From assembly GCA_035945115.1 (NCBI GenBank), contig DASZAN010000027.1, positions 15,204 to 79,203 on the forward strand: 64,000 bases of DNA, given 5' to 3'. The notes under the pieces were generated by a model, which saw nothing but the letters and a program-made list of their open reading frames with translations, was not told the DNA's origin and did no database searches. Position 1 is the first letter of the stretch, and the number at the start of each line of letters is the position of its first letter. Both the position numbers and the translations under genes were made by a program. Positions 26,749-36,015 of the stretch are shown in pieces. Source of the stretch: DAHUYF01 sp035945115. Its GTDB lineage: Bacteria; Pseudomonadota; Alphaproteobacteria; ATCC43930; CGMCC-115725.

Positions 26749-28380
26749 ATGACCCGCTTCCGCTTGCTTTGCTCGATCATCGCCGCGCTCGGCCTAGCGC
26801 TGCCGGCCGCCGCGCACGAGCCCGGCGACCGCGGCGGCGCTGACAGCGCAGGCACGGTGCATTTTCCCGTCTCCTGCGCTGCTGCGGTGCAGCCGCAATT
26901 CGACCATGCGGTCGCCCTCCTCCACTCCTTCTGGTACGAGGAGGCGGTGAAGGCCTTCGGCCAAGTGGCGGCCGCCGACCACTCCTGCGCCATGGCGCAA
27001 TGGGGCATCGCCATGAGCTGGTGGTATCCCCTCTGGTATCCGCCGAGCGAGAAAGCGCTGTGGGCGGGCTCGAGCGCCGCCGCTCAAGCGCAGTCGCTCG
27101 GCGCCAAGACCGAGCGCGAGCGCGGCTATATCGACGCGATCACCGCCTTTTACAAGGATTTCGCGACGCGCGATCACCGCACGCGTGCACTTGCCTATGA
27201 GCAGGCGATGGCGCGTTTGCACGAGCGCTTTCCCGAGGATCGCGAAGCCGCGATCTTCTACGCGCTCGCGCTCGACGCGACGGCGCTTCCCACCGACAAG
27301 ACCTTCGCCAATCAGCGCAAGGCTGCCGCCATTCTGGAGCGCATCAGCGCCGAGATGCCCGATCATCCCGGCGTCGCGCATTACCTCATTCACAGCTACG
27401 ATTCGCCGGCGCTCGCCGAGCAGGGGCTCCCGGCGGCGCGGCGCTATGCCAAGATCGCGCCTGACGTGCCGCACGCGCTGCACATGCCGTCCCACATCTT
27501 TACGCGATTGGGACTCTGGCAGGAATCGATCGACGCCAACAAGGCCTCGCATCGGGTGTCGCTCGGTTACGCGCGCGGCACGCTCGGTCCTGACGGCTGG
27601 GACCAGGAATCGCTTCACACGGCCGACTATCTCGAATACGCCTACCTCCAGATCGGCCAGGACGCCGCCGCTCGGCGCGTCGTGGAGGAAGTGCGCGGCT
27701 ATCGCAGCGGCCCGCCAGTGACGCTCGCCGCCGCTTACGCCTTTGCCGCCATTCCCGCGCGCTATGCCCTCGAGCGGCGCGATTGGGCCGCGGCCGCGAG
27801 CCTGGACGCGGTGAGCATCGACACCACGCAATTCCCTTGGGCATCGGCGATCACCGAGTTCACCCACGCGCTCGGCGCCGCCCGCACCGGCGCGAGCGAA
27901 GCCGCGGCGGCGAGCATTGCCAAGCTCGCGGCATCGCGCGACGGTCTCGCCGAGGCCAAGAACATCTATTGGGCCAATCAAGTGGAGGTTCAGCGCCAAG
28001 CCGCGGCGGCCACACTCGCGCATATGCACGGAAAAGATGAGGACGCGCTTGATCTCATGCGCAAGGCGGCGACCCTCGAGGCATCGATGGACAAGCATCC
28101 GGCAACGCCCGGCGCGGTAGTGCCCGCGCGCGAACTGCTGGCCGATCTTCTCCTCGAGCTCAACCGCCCGGCCGACGCGCTCGCCGAATACGAAGCGACG
28201 CTGGCAAGCGAACCCAACCGTTTCCGCAGCCTCTTCGGCGCCGCGCAAGCGGCCGAGCGCGCGGGCGATACCGCGCATGCCCGGGACTATTACCAGCGGC
28301 TCTTGACCATGAGCGCGGCCGCCGACACGCCGCGGCCGGAGCTACAGATCGCCCAGGCGTTCGTCGAGAAAAGCCGCTGA
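26749..28380 (+). CDS. Exported TPR-repeat protein
   Basis: This 543-residue protein has a signal peptide (LLCSIIAALGLALPAAA). It contains tetratricopeptide-like helices near residues 45-85 (FDHAVALLHSFWYEEAVKAFGQVAAAD), 180-260 and 440-540. Conserved stretches are HYLIHSYDSPALAEQGLPAARRYA and HMPSHIFTRLGLWQESIDANKAS, seen in a family of secreted TPR proteins of unclear function in proteobacteria. The ATG at 26749, after GAGGGGAGG, fits the signal peptide. It is monocistronic. It may bind a partner in the periplasm; no catalytic motif is apparent. Confidence 0.88.
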   Translation: MTRFRLLCSIIAALGLALPAAAHEPGDRGGADSAGTVHFPVSCAAAVQPQFDHAVALLHSFWYEEAVKAFGQVAAADHSCAMAQWGIAMSWWYPLWYPPSEKALWAGSSAAAQAQSLGAKTERERGYIDAITAFYKDFATRDHRTRALAYEQAMARLHERFPEDREAAIFYALALDATALPTDKTFANQRKAAAILERISAEMPDHPGVAHYLIHSYDSPALAEQGLPAARRYAKIAPDVPHALHMPSHIFTRLGLWQESIDANKASHRVSLGYARGTLGPDGWDQESLHTADYLEYAYLQIGQDAAARRVVEEVRGYRSGPPVTLAAAYAFAAIPARYALERRDWAAAASLDAVSIDTTQFPWASAITEFTHALGAARTGASEAAAASIAKLAASRDGLAEAKNIYWANQVEVQRQAAAATLAHMHGKDEDALDLMRKAATLEASMDKHPATPGAVVPARELLADLLLELNRPADALAEYEATLASEPNRFRSLFGAAQAAERAGDTAHARDYYQRLLTMSAAADTPRPELQIAQAFVEKSR

Positions 28381-28393
28381 GCGGCCGAGCGAG

Positions 28394-28969
28394 CTAGGGC
28401 GGCGCCGAGCCGCCGGCGCCGCTCCGCGCCTGGCGATCGAGGAGTGCCGGCAAGTCCGTCCAGCCGTAGGCGATCGCCTCGATCGGCGCGCCGCCCAGAG
28501 GAATGGGCCGATGCAGCACCAGCTTGCCGCCGAGCCGCTCGTAGAAGAACCGCGCGGGATTGGCGCGCACAACCCAGACAAGCGCCGAGCGGTGGCCCGA
28601 TTGGACGAGCCGGGCGAAGAGGCCGAGCAGCAGCAGCCGGCCCAAGCCGCGCCCTTGCGCTTCCGGTGCGATGTAGAGCGTGTAGACTTCGCCGGCGTAG
28701 CCCAAGAGCGCGTCGCGCTGCGGCCCGCAATTGCCGAAGCCTACCACGACGCCGCTGCTGCCGGTTGCCGGTTGGCGTTGCTCGGCGACGAGCACGTCGC
28801 CCGGACGGTGGCGCACGAACCCCGCCCATGTGCCGGCCTGGCGCTCCGGCGACATGCGGAGCAGCACGCGGTCCGGCAGCATGCCGGCATAGGTGGTGCG
28901 CCACGTCTCGACCTCGATGCGGGCAATGGCGCGCGCATCCTGGAGCCGCGCCGGCCTGATGGTGCTCAT
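28394..28969 (-). CDS. GNAT family N-acetyltransferase
   Basis: This 191-residue GNAT enzyme begins MSTIRPARLQDARAIARIEVETWRTTYAG. The acetyl-CoA motif is VYTLYIAPEAQGRGLGRLLLLGLFARL near residue 100, and VVRANPARFFYERLGGKL follows. This resembles the broad L-amino-acid/phosphinothricin-like and RimI-like group, but the substrate cannot be assigned. The 13 nt to the convergent TPR gene end hold no terminator of note. Confidence 0.88.
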   Translation of the reverse strand: MSTIRPARLQDARAIARIEVETWRTTYAGMLPDRVLLRMSPERQAGTWAGFVRHRPGDVLVAEQRQPATGSSGVVVGFGNCGPQRDALLGYAGEVYTLYIAPEAQGRGLGRLLLLGLFARLVQSGHRSALVWVVRANPARFFYERLGGKLVLHRPIPLGGAPIEAIAYGWTDLPALLDRQARSGAGGSAPP

Positions 28970-29038
28970 GGCGTGGAGGATCATAGTCCCGGCGGCGCCG
29001 CTTGGCGATGGCCGCCGGTGGCGACGAACAGCGTCCAG

Positions 29039-29446
29039 CTACTGCGCCGGCACGATTTGCCAGGGCACGGGGCAGCTCGGGACGTAAGGATAGTAGGCCT
29101 GCGCTGGCGGGCAGAAATACCAGGCGGGTGCCCCGGGCGCGGCGTAGGGTGGCGTGTACGGATCGGGATAGGGGTAGGTGGGCGCCGGATAGAAATACCA
29201 GCTCGGTCCCACCACCCACCACCAGCCGAAGCGTCCGCCGTGGCGTGCGTGGAGCCAGCGGCCGCCCCGCCAACGGTCGAAATCGTGGTCGCGGAAGCGG
29301 TGAATGTCGCGGTCGCGCCAATCGCCGCCGCGCCATTCGCGCTCGCGTCCTTCATGTCGCCCGCGATCCTGCGCGATTGCCGGCGAAACTGCGGTGATGG
29401 CGAGCGCTACGGCAACGATCGCGGCGCGAATGTGCTGTGCCGACAT
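29039..29446 (-). CDS. Small exported Tyr/Pro/Trp-rich protein
   Basis: This 135-residue protein has a signal peptide (AAIVAVALAITAVSPAIA). An Arg/Asp/His-rich middle follows, then an aromatic-rich tail: GRFGWWWVVGPSWYFYPAP and YPYPDPYTPPYA. This composition is a common small surface or periplasmic protein of alphaproteobacteria with no known function. Two Cys (FCPPAQ and SCPVPW) near the end may form a disulfide. It lies 2 nt downstream of the lipoprotein stop on the same strand, so the two are one transcript. Confidence 0.82.
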   Translation of the reverse strand: MSAQHIRAAIVAVALAITAVSPAIAQDRGRHEGREREWRGGDWRDRDIHRFRDHDFDRWRGGRWLHARHGGRFGWWWVVGPSWYFYPAPTYPYPDPYTPPYAAPGAPAWYFCPPAQAYYPYVPSCPVPWQIVPAQ

Positions 29447-29448
29447 GG

Positions 29449-29670
29449 TTACCTCCAGTGGCGATGGCCGCCGAACCCAAAGCCGAAATCAAGCGCGACG
29501 GGCGGCCCGTAGTAATAGGGCGCTGGCGCATAGGCGTAGCCGGGCGCATAGCCGTAGCCATAGCCATAGCCATAGCCATAGCCGTAAGGCGCGGGCGGCG
29601 GCGCGTAAACGCAGCCGGCAAGGGCCACCAGCCCCAGTGCGATCATCGCGCCGCGGAAAATCTTACTCAT
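29449..29670 (-). CDS. Small Gly-Tyr-repeat lipoprotein
   Basis: This 73-residue protein has a lipoprotein signal with lipobox LAGC (Cys22, after MSKIFRGAMIALGLVALAGC). A GY-dipeptide tandem (PYGYGYGYGYGYGYAPGYAYAPAP) follows, encoded by repeats of a six-base unit (TAGCCA/TAGCCG on the plus strand at about 29530-29585). The ATG at 29670 is preferred over an in-frame upstream ATG that would precede the lipobox by 28 residues. The function is unknown; it shares a transcript with the aromatic-rich exported protein at 29039. Confidence 0.8.
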   Translation of the reverse strand: MSKIFRGAMIALGLVALAGCVYAPPPAPYGYGYGYGYGYGYAPGYAYAPAPYYYGPPVALDFGFGFGGHRHWR

Positions 29671-29804
29671 GGTTGCACCTCCGTCCGGCAACGTGCCGAG
29701 TGCACTCGCATAGTGATAAGGCGCGAGACGGCGCTTTATTCCCCGAGGTAACAAATCTGTAATGATGTGGGCGAAATCATGTCCGCCCCGGTTTCGCGGC
29801 GCTT

Positions 29805-30785
29805 TCAGCGGCCGGTGGTGAGCACCACCTTGCCGGTTGATTTGCGCGTCTTCAACAGCTCGAGCGCGTCCTTCACCTGCTCCAGCGGCAGGCGATGCGA
29901 GACATGGGGCTTGAGCTTTCCTGCCTCGTACCAGCGGAACAGCTCCTGGAAGGACTCCGCCTGGAGTTGCGGCTTGTAGCGGCGATAGGAACCCCAGAAG
30001 AAGCCGATGACATCAATGTTCTTCACCAGCACGAGATTGGCAGCGATTTGCGGAATCCGGCCGGCGGCAAAGCCGATGATGATGACACGCCCCTCCCAGG
30101 CGATACAGCGCAGGCTTTGATCGAAGGCATCCCCGCCCACGGGATCGTAGACGACGTCAACGCCGCGTCCGTCGGTGAGCACCTTCACCCGTTCGCGCAA
30201 ATCCTCGCGCGTGTAGTCGATCAAGTGATCGGCGCCGGCGCGCTTGGCGACCGCCAGTTTCTCGGCGCCGCCCGCTGCGGCGATGACGGTGGCACCCATC
30301 GACTTCGCGATCTCGACCGCGGTGAGCCCGACGCCGCCCGAGGCGCCCAGCACCAGCACGCTCTCGCCCGCGCGCAAGCGCCCACGCCAGGCGAAGGCGC
30401 CATGCGAGGTGCTGTAAGCCACGGGAAAGGCCGCGGCGGTGACGAAATCCATCGCCGCGGGAATAGGGTGCGCGCTGTCGGCTTCGACCACCACCTCCTC
30501 GGCATAGGCGCCGCGGCCGACGGACGAGAGAACGCGGTCGCCTACTTTGAGATGCCTCACGCCGGCACCGAGCTCGCTGACGACGCCCGCCACCTCCATG
30601 CCGGGGATGAAGGGAAGCGGCGGACGATCCTGGTATTGGCCGGAGATCAGCAAGGTGTCGGCGAAATTGACGCCGGCGGCGTGGATGGCGATGCGCACCG
30701 TGCCGGGGCGGATGGACGGCGGCGGCACGTCTTCGATCACAAGCTTCTCGGGTCCGCCAAGCTCCTTGCACAGCACCGCGCGCAT
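29805..30785 (-). CDS. NADPH:quinone oxidoreductase family (zinc-independent MDR)
   Basis: This 326-residue medium-chain reductase has the GroES-like N-terminal domain (GVNFADTLLISGQYQDRPPLPFIPGMEVAGVV), the Rossmann motif VLVLGASGGVGLTAVEIAKSMGA near residue 145 and VDVVYDPVGGDAFDQSLRC. This subgroup lacks catalytic zinc ligands and reduces quinones or enones with NADPH. The start at 30785 (MRAVLCKELGG) is set by homology; a longer frame runs back into the asparaginase gene. It lies 16 nt after that gene and is probably in the same operon. Confidence 0.9.
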   Translation of the reverse strand: MRAVLCKELGGPEKLVIEDVPPPSIRPGTVRIAIHAAGVNFADTLLISGQYQDRPPLPFIPGMEVAGVVSELGAGVRHLKVGDRVLSSVGRGAYAEEVVVEADSAHPIPAAMDFVTAAAFPVAYSTSHGAFAWRGRLRAGESVLVLGASGGVGLTAVEIAKSMGATVIAAAGGAEKLAVAKRAGADHLIDYTREDLRERVKVLTDGRGVDVVYDPVGGDAFDQSLRCIAWEGRVIIIGFAAGRIPQIAANLVLVKNIDVIGFFWGSYRRYKPQLQAESFQELFRWYEAGKLKPHVSHRLPLEQVKDALELLKTRKSTGKVVLTTGR

Positions 30786-30801
30786 GGTCTTCCTCCCTCG
30801 C

Positions 30802-31833
30802 TCAGGTCGCGAGCGCTGTTGCCGCCCGCAGCTCGCCGATGCGGCGGCCGGCGACATTGTTGATGATCGGCCGCAGCAACGGCGCAAGCGCGCTCGCATC
30901 GGCCGCGGTGAGCGCGCCTAAGCGCTGCAGCACCGCGCCCATCGCCACCTCGGCGGCGCGACCATTGCCGCTCTCGATCTTGAGCGCCACGCCCAGGCGC
31001 AGCGTCGGCAGCGCCGCGCAGAACACGCCCTCCGCGCCTGGTTTCAGGCGTACGCGTTGGCCCGCCGCTTCCATCACCAGCGTGGGAAAGCCGCCGGTGC
31101 CGTCGACCATCAGCGGCTTTGCCGCCATGGCATCGATAAGACGCCGAGCCGCGGCCGCGCGCGACACCGGCACCTCGCGCGGATCGGCGAGCCGTGCCAT
31201 CGCCTGCGCTATGGCCGAGAGCGGAATACCGATGACGGGAATGCCGCAGCCATCGGTGCCGCGCGGCGCGCGCGCGAGATCGCGTCCGGTCATCGCCTCG
31301 AGCACGGCAAGCACGCGGCGCTGCACGGGATGATCCGGCTCGATATAGCCGCGCGTCGGCTCTCCCAAATGGCGCGCTGTCGTGAGAAAGCCTGCATGCT
31401 TGCCGGAGCAGTTGTTGTGGAGCGGCGATGGCGCCGCCCCGGCGCGGATGAGCGCATGCGCCGCCGCCGTGTCGTTGGGAAGATGGGCGCCGCATTCGAG
31501 GTCATTGGGACCGAGCCCCAGGCGCTCGAGCCAACGGGCGACGGCTGTCACATGCACGCTCTCGCCGTGATGCGAGGCGCAGGCGAGTGCCAACTCTTGG
31601 TCACCGAGGCCGAAGCGGTCGGCGGCGCCGCTCTCGACGAGCGGCAACGCCTGCAGCGGCTTGATCGCCGACCGGGCGAAGACCTGCCGCTCGACATCAC
31701 CAAGCGCCAGCACAACGCGTCCCGCGGCATCGACCACGGCGACGGCGCCGCGATGGCGGCTTTCGATCATGTCGCCGCGCGTCCCTTCGACGAGCACGGG
31801 ATCGGCGGTCGCCTCGGCCGGATGATCGTGCAT
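30802..31833 (-). CDS. Asparaginase (L-asparaginase II, Rhizobium etli type)
   Basis: This 343-residue enzyme belongs to the asparaginase II (ReAII-like, thermolabile) family, distinct from E. coli AnsB. Conserved features are RSAIKPLQALPLVESGAADRFGL, LACASHHGE, NNCSGKHAGFL and DGCGIPVIGIPLSAIA. It deaminates L-asparagine. The ATG at 31833 (MHDHPAEATADPVL) is preferred over an upstream in-frame ATG 19 residues earlier because family members begin near here. It is cytoplasmic (no signal). It is followed closely by the quinone reductase. Confidence 0.88.
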   Translation of the reverse strand: MHDHPAEATADPVLVEGTRGDMIESRHRGAVAVVDAAGRVVLALGDVERQVFARSAIKPLQALPLVESGAADRFGLGDQELALACASHHGESVHVTAVARWLERLGLGPNDLECGAHLPNDTAAAHALIRAGAAPSPLHNNCSGKHAGFLTTARHLGEPTRGYIEPDHPVQRRVLAVLEAMTGRDLARAPRGTDGCGIPVIGIPLSAIAQAMARLADPREVPVSRAAAARRLIDAMAAKPLMVDGTGGFPTLVMEAAGQRVRLKPGAEGVFCAALPTLRLGVALKIESGNGRAAEVAMGAVLQRLGALTAADASALAPLLRPIINNVAGRRIGELRAATALAT

Positions 31834-31950
31834 GAACGGGAAAGCCTCCGGAAGGAAGGCCACCTTGCCCGCCGCGGCGATAGGGCGCAAGAGGGCGCCG
31901 AATGCGCGTCACGCTTGGCAGCGTGGGCGCCGATTGGTTATGGTTTCGCC

Positions 31951-32502
31951 ATGCCACGGTCCGCATCTTCGCACGCCCTCGTGATTCCCCTTTTGCTGCT
32001 CGCCGCTGCCCTGCCGTTTCTCGGCGAGGGAGCGGCCGCGCAAGGGGCGGGCGAGACCATCACGAAGCTTGGCAGCGCGCAGAGCTGGCAGGCCTATCTC
32101 GACAACGCCAAGGGCCAGAAGATCTGCTACCTGATCGGCGAACCCAGCAAGAGCGAGCCCGCCAACGCCAAGCGCGCCAAGGTGTTCGCCAGCGTGACGC
32201 ACCGCCCGCATGAAAAGATCAGCAACGAGGTGAGCTTCAACGCCGGATACCTCTTCAAGGAAGGTTCCGACGCCGAGCTCACCGTCGACAACAAAAAATT
32301 CGAGCTCTTCACCAACAAGGACACCGCCTGGGCGCGCGATGCCGCGACCGACAAGGCGCTGGTGGACGCACTCGCCAAGGGCAAGCAAGCCGTGATGAAG
32401 GGCGTCTCGGCGCGCGGCACCGCCACCATCGACACCTATACGCTCGCCGGATTCGGCCAGGCGCTGGGTGAGATCGACAAGGCCTGTGGGGTGAAGCGCT
32501 AG
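31951..32502 (+). CDS. Invasion-associated locus B (IalB)-family protein
   Basis: This 183-residue exported protein has a signal peptide (residues 1-31, ...GEGAAAQG). The mature part WQAYLDNAKGQKICYLIGEPSKSEP, then SFNAGYLFKEGSDAELTVDNKKFELFT and MKGVSARGTATIDTYTLAGF, is characteristic of alphaproteobacterial IalB domains. IalB aids erythrocyte invasion in Bartonella, but homologues are general envelope proteins in free-living relatives. The ATG at 31951 fits the signal peptide. It is divergent from the asparaginase gene and convergent with the anion transporter. Confidence 0.9.
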   Translation: MPRSASSHALVIPLLLLAAALPFLGEGAAAQGAGETITKLGSAQSWQAYLDNAKGQKICYLIGEPSKSEPANAKRAKVFASVTHRPHEKISNEVSFNAGYLFKEGSDAELTVDNKKFELFTNKDTAWARDAATDKALVDALAKGKQAVMKGVSARGTATIDTYTLAGFGQALGEIDKACGVKR

Positions 32503-32512
32503 GCGCTTCCGC

Positions 32513-33880
32513 TCAAGGCGCGTAGCCCAAGAGACGCCACCAGAGATAATCGAGCGGCAGCAGCACGACGAGCGTGATGGCGGCGAGTGCCAGTGTCAGT
32601 TTGGTGGCGGGGCGGATGCCGACGCGGCCGAGCTGCAGCGCGACCATCATCGGCGGCGATTCGACCGGCAGGAACACGGTCGAATAGACCACCACCTGCA
32701 ACATGAGGACGCTCAGGAGCGGCAGGCCGCTCGCATTGGCGAAATCCTGGGCGAGCGGTGTCAGCACCGCGGGGACGGCGGTAACCGTGGTGATGAGACC
32801 CAGCGCGGCGCCGATGGCGGCGAGAATGGCGAGATTGGCCGCGGTCTGTCCCGGCGCCAGCGGCGCGATCTGCAGCAAGACGGTGCTCGCGGCGCGGCTG
32901 AGGCCGCTCTCGGCGACCATCGCGCCCAAGCCCAAGATGGCGGCAATGTAGACAAGCGTGACGACGTTGATGCGCTCGGAGAACGTCCTGGGCGCGAGCA
33001 TGCCGATGGGGGGCATCAGGCAGAGAATGCCGGTCGCGAGCGAAATCCAGGCGGGCGAGACGCCATGGATGAAATCGGTGGCGAAGAGGAGGAGGGAGAG
33101 CGCGAGCAGTAAAGTAAGTCGCCGCTCCCCATGCGAGAGGGCGCCGGGCGCGGCCTCCGCCCGCTGCACGAGCCGGCCGGGTTCGGGAAAGAGGCGGCAG
33201 ACAAGCCAGATCAGGATCACCGTCTTGAGCGCGCCGAGGATCGGAAAGTGCAGCAGCAGATAGGGCGCATAGGCGAGCTTCACGCCATAAAGCGTTTCGG
33301 CGGCACCCAGCAGCACGCCGTTCGGCACGTTGGCGGGAAGGATGGTGGTCGGCGGCATGTAGCTCGCCGCCGCCACCGTGATCACCAACCCCGCATAGCC
33401 GTTGCGCCCCGGCTGAAGCCCGAGCCGGTCGGCCAGCGCCAGCACGATCGGCATGAGCAAGAGGATGCGGCCGTTGGTCGACGGCATCAGGAACGCTAGG
33501 CCCACGGCCGCGAGTGCGACCGCCGTAACCGCGCGCGAATAGGAATCGCCGATGCGCGCGAAGAGGAGATTGGCGAGACGACGGCCCAAGCCGCTCTCTT
33601 GCACCGCCACGGCGATGATGGCGCCGCCGAAGACGAGCCACCACGCCGCCGACGCGAAGCCCGAAAAGATCGCCGTCGGTGTCGCGATATGAAAGAGGAC
33701 GGCGAGCAGAAAGAAGAGGAGACTGGTCACCGGCTCGGGAAAGACGCCGAGCGCCCACGACACCATGGCGAAGCCGACGAGAATGCCGGCCGCGCCGATG
33801 CGGCTTTCCGCCCCTTGGGCGGCGAAAAAAAGCGCCGCGATGACGCCGAGCACGACGAGAGGGGGCAACACGCGCTTCAA
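32513..33880 (-). CDS. SLC13/DASS-type anion:sodium symporter
   Basis: This 455-residue inner-membrane carrier has about twelve helices. Family landmarks are the SNT-like region at the first hairpin (MPSTNGRILLLMPIVLALADRLG), NVPNGVLLG, and the second hairpin (VTAVPAVLTPLAQ). Substrates for the family include dicarboxylates and sulfate. The TTG at 33880 is favoured as the start: AGGAAGG lies about 12 nt upstream and the protein then begins at the first helix, whereas an in-frame ATG further upstream runs through REP palindromes and would add 40 unstructured residues. Confidence 0.85.
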   Translation of the reverse strand: MKRVLPPLVVLGVIAALFFAAQGAESRIGAAGILVGFAMVSWALGVFPEPVTSLLFFLLAVLFHIATPTAIFSGFASAAWWLVFGGAIIAVAVQESGLGRRLANLLFARIGDSYSRAVTAVALAAVGLAFLMPSTNGRILLLMPIVLALADRLGLQPGRNGYAGLVITVAAASYMPPTTILPANVPNGVLLGAAETLYGVKLAYAPYLLLHFPILGALKTVILIWLVCRLFPEPGRLVQRAEAAPGALSHGERRLTLLLALSLLLFATDFIHGVSPAWISLATGILCLMPPIGMLAPRTFSERINVVTLVYIAAILGLGAMVAESGLSRAASTVLLQIAPLAPGQTAANLAILAAIGAALGLITTVTAVPAVLTPLAQDFANASGLPLLSVLMLQVVVYSTVFLPVESPPMMVALQLGRVGIRPATKLTLALAAITLVVLLPLDYLWWRLLGYAP

Positions 33881-33912
33881 CGTGGTGCCCTTCCTGTTGT
33901 CGCGCTCGCCGT

Positions 33913-34035
33913 TCCCTCTCACCCTGTCCCTCTCCCGCAAGGGGAGAGGGGACGCACAGCGCCTGTCATTCCCTCTCCCCATGCGGGAGAGGGAGGGGCC
34001 CATCGCGAAGCGATGGGAGGGTGAGGGGTTGAGCG
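33913..34035. repeat. Two REP-like palindromes upstream of the anion transporter
   Basis: CTCACCCTGTCCCTCTCCCG and GGGGAGAGGG, then a second CCCTCTCCCCATGCGGGAGAGGG hairpin and a GGGTGAGGGG tail. These belong to the same family as at 1-165, 12.8 kb and 45.4 kb. They fill the gap between the acetoacetyl-CoA synthetase gene end and the transporter start. Confidence 0.75.
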
Positions 34036-34045
34036 GACCACACGC

Positions 34046-36001
34046 TCACGTCCTGAGCTGCGGCAGGTTGCGGTAGAGGTCGAGCGCTTCGGGGTTGGCG
34101 AGCGCCTCGAGATTCTTGACGGCGCGGCCATGCACGACATCGCGGACGGCAAGCTCGACGATTTTGCCGCTCTTGGTGCGGGGAATGTCCGCCACTTGCA
34201 CGATCTTCGCCGGCACGTGGCGGGGCGAGGCGTTGGCGCGAATCTGCACATTGATGCGCTTCACGAGATCGTCGCTGATGACGATCCCTTCGCGCAGCTT
34301 GACGAAGAGTACGACGCGCACGTCGTTCTGCCAATCTTGACCGATGACGAGCGCCTCCAGCACTTCCGGCACCTGCTCCACTTGGCGGTAAATCTCCGCC
34401 GTGCCGATGCGAACGCCGCCGGGATTGAGGACGGCGTCGGAGCGGCCGTGAATGACGAAGCCATCATGCGCCGTCTTGGCGGCGAAATCGCCGTGGCACC
34501 AGATGCCGGGAAAACGTGCAAAATAGGCGTTGTGGTACTTGCTGCCGTCGGGATCGTTCCAGAACGCGATGGGCATGCTGGGGAAGGGACGGCGGCAGAC
34601 GAGCTCGCCCTTATCGTCGACGGCGGCAGGCTTGCCGTCATCGGTGAGCACGTCGACGGCCATGCCGAGACCTGCCGTCTGGATCTCGCCGCGCCAGACC
34701 GCGCCTATGGGATTGCCCAGCACGAAGCACGAGATGATGTCGGTGCCGCCGGAGATCGACGACAGGCAGAGATCGGACTTCACCTTGTCGTAGACGAAAT
34801 CGAAGCTTTCCGGCGCCAAGGGAGATCCAGTCGATGTCATGAGGCGCACGCTCGAGAGACGATGCGTCTTCTTCGGGTCGAGCCCGGCCTTGTGGACGGA
34901 ATCGATCCACTTCGCCGAGGTGCCGAAAAGCGTCATGCGCTCCTGATCGGCGAAGTCGAAGAGCACGTTGCCGTCGGGATGGAAGGGCGAGCCGTCATAG
35001 AGCAGCAGCGTCGCTTCGGAGGCGAGCGCCGAGGCGAGCCAGTTCCACATCATCCAGCCACACGTCGTGAAGTAGAAGACACGATCGTCGCGCCGGACGT
35101 CCGAGTGGAGGCGATGCTCCTTGAGATGCTGCAGGAGCGTGCCGCCCGCGCCGTGCACGATGCATTTCGGCACCCCTGTGGTGCCGGAGGAATAGAGGAT
35201 GTAGAGCGGATGCCTGAAGGGAAGCCGCGCGAACGCAATGGTCTTCGCGGCATAAGGGGCGATGTAGTCGGCGAGCATGGTGCCGAGCGGCAGGCCCGCA
35301 AGCGCGGAGCTCTCGCGCGTGTAGGGCACCACCACGACGCGTTTCAGGCTCGGCAATTGCGACGCGATCTCCGCCGCCTTGTCGAGACAATCGAAGCTCT
35401 TGCCGCCGTAGTAGTAGCCTTCGGCCAACATGAGGATCTTGGGCTCGATCTGGCCGAAGCGGTCGAGCACGCCCTTGACGCCGAAATCGGGCGAGCAGGA
35501 GGACCAGACGGCGCCCAGCGATGCCGCGGCGAGCATCGCGATCACGGTCTCCGGCATGTTCGGAAGATATCCTGCGACGCGGTCGCCGGGGCCGACGCCG
35601 TCCGCGGCAAAGGCCTGCGCGAGGCGCGAGACAGCGTCGTAAAGCTGCGCATGCGACAGGCGCCGCCGCACCTTGTCCTCGCCCCAGAAGACGATGGCGT
35701 CGGCGGCATCGCGTCGACGCAGCAGGTTTTCGGCGAAATTGAGCTTCGCGTCCGGGAAGAAGCACGCACCCGGCATCTTGTAGCCGTCGACGAGTGTCGT
35801 CTCGCCGGCGGTCTCGGCGATCACCTCGGCGAAATCCCAGAGCGAGCGCCAGAAGCGGTCCGGCTGTTCGACCGACCAGCGATGAAGCGCCGCATAGTCA
35901 CCGAGACCCGCGCCCCAGCGCTCGTTCACGGCACGGCGAAAGCGCGTGAGGTTTGCCTCTTCGACCTGTTGCGCGGAGGGCTGCCAGAGCGGTTGATCCA
36001 T
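34046..36001 (-). CDS. Acetoacetyl-CoA synthetase
   Basis: This 651-residue adenylate-forming ligase activates acetoacetate to acetoacetyl-CoA, usually during poly-hydroxybutyrate or ketone-body turnover. Diagnostic signs are the length, the N-terminal WQPSAQQVEEANLTRFRRAV domain, the phosphate loop ILYSSGTTGVPKCIVHGAGG, DRVFYFTTCGWMMWN, the STGSPLAPESFDFVYDKV segment and KSGKIVELAVRDVVHG at the C-terminal catalytic Lys. These are typical of AACS rather than acetyl-CoA synthetase. It is single-gene; a 74-residue low-confidence frame lies just upstream. Confidence 0.94.
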   Translation of the reverse strand: MDQPLWQPSAQQVEEANLTRFRRAVNERWGAGLGDYAALHRWSVEQPDRFWRSLWDFAEVIAETAGETTLVDGYKMPGACFFPDAKLNFAENLLRRRDAADAIVFWGEDKVRRRLSHAQLYDAVSRLAQAFAADGVGPGDRVAGYLPNMPETVIAMLAAASLGAVWSSCSPDFGVKGVLDRFGQIEPKILMLAEGYYYGGKSFDCLDKAAEIASQLPSLKRVVVVPYTRESSALAGLPLGTMLADYIAPYAAKTIAFARLPFRHPLYILYSSGTTGVPKCIVHGAGGTLLQHLKEHRLHSDVRRDDRVFYFTTCGWMMWNWLASALASEATLLLYDGSPFHPDGNVLFDFADQERMTLFGTSAKWIDSVHKAGLDPKKTHRLSSVRLMTSTGSPLAPESFDFVYDKVKSDLCLSSISGGTDIISCFVLGNPIGAVWRGEIQTAGLGMAVDVLTDDGKPAAVDDKGELVCRRPFPSMPIAFWNDPDGSKYHNAYFARFPGIWCHGDFAAKTAHDGFVIHGRSDAVLNPGGVRIGTAEIYRQVEQVPEVLEALVIGQDWQNDVRVVLFVKLREGIVISDDLVKRINVQIRANASPRHVPAKIVQVADIPRTKSGKIVELAVRDVVHGRAVKNLEALANPEALDLYRNLPQLRT

Positions 36002-36015
36002 CGCCGAGCCTCAAT

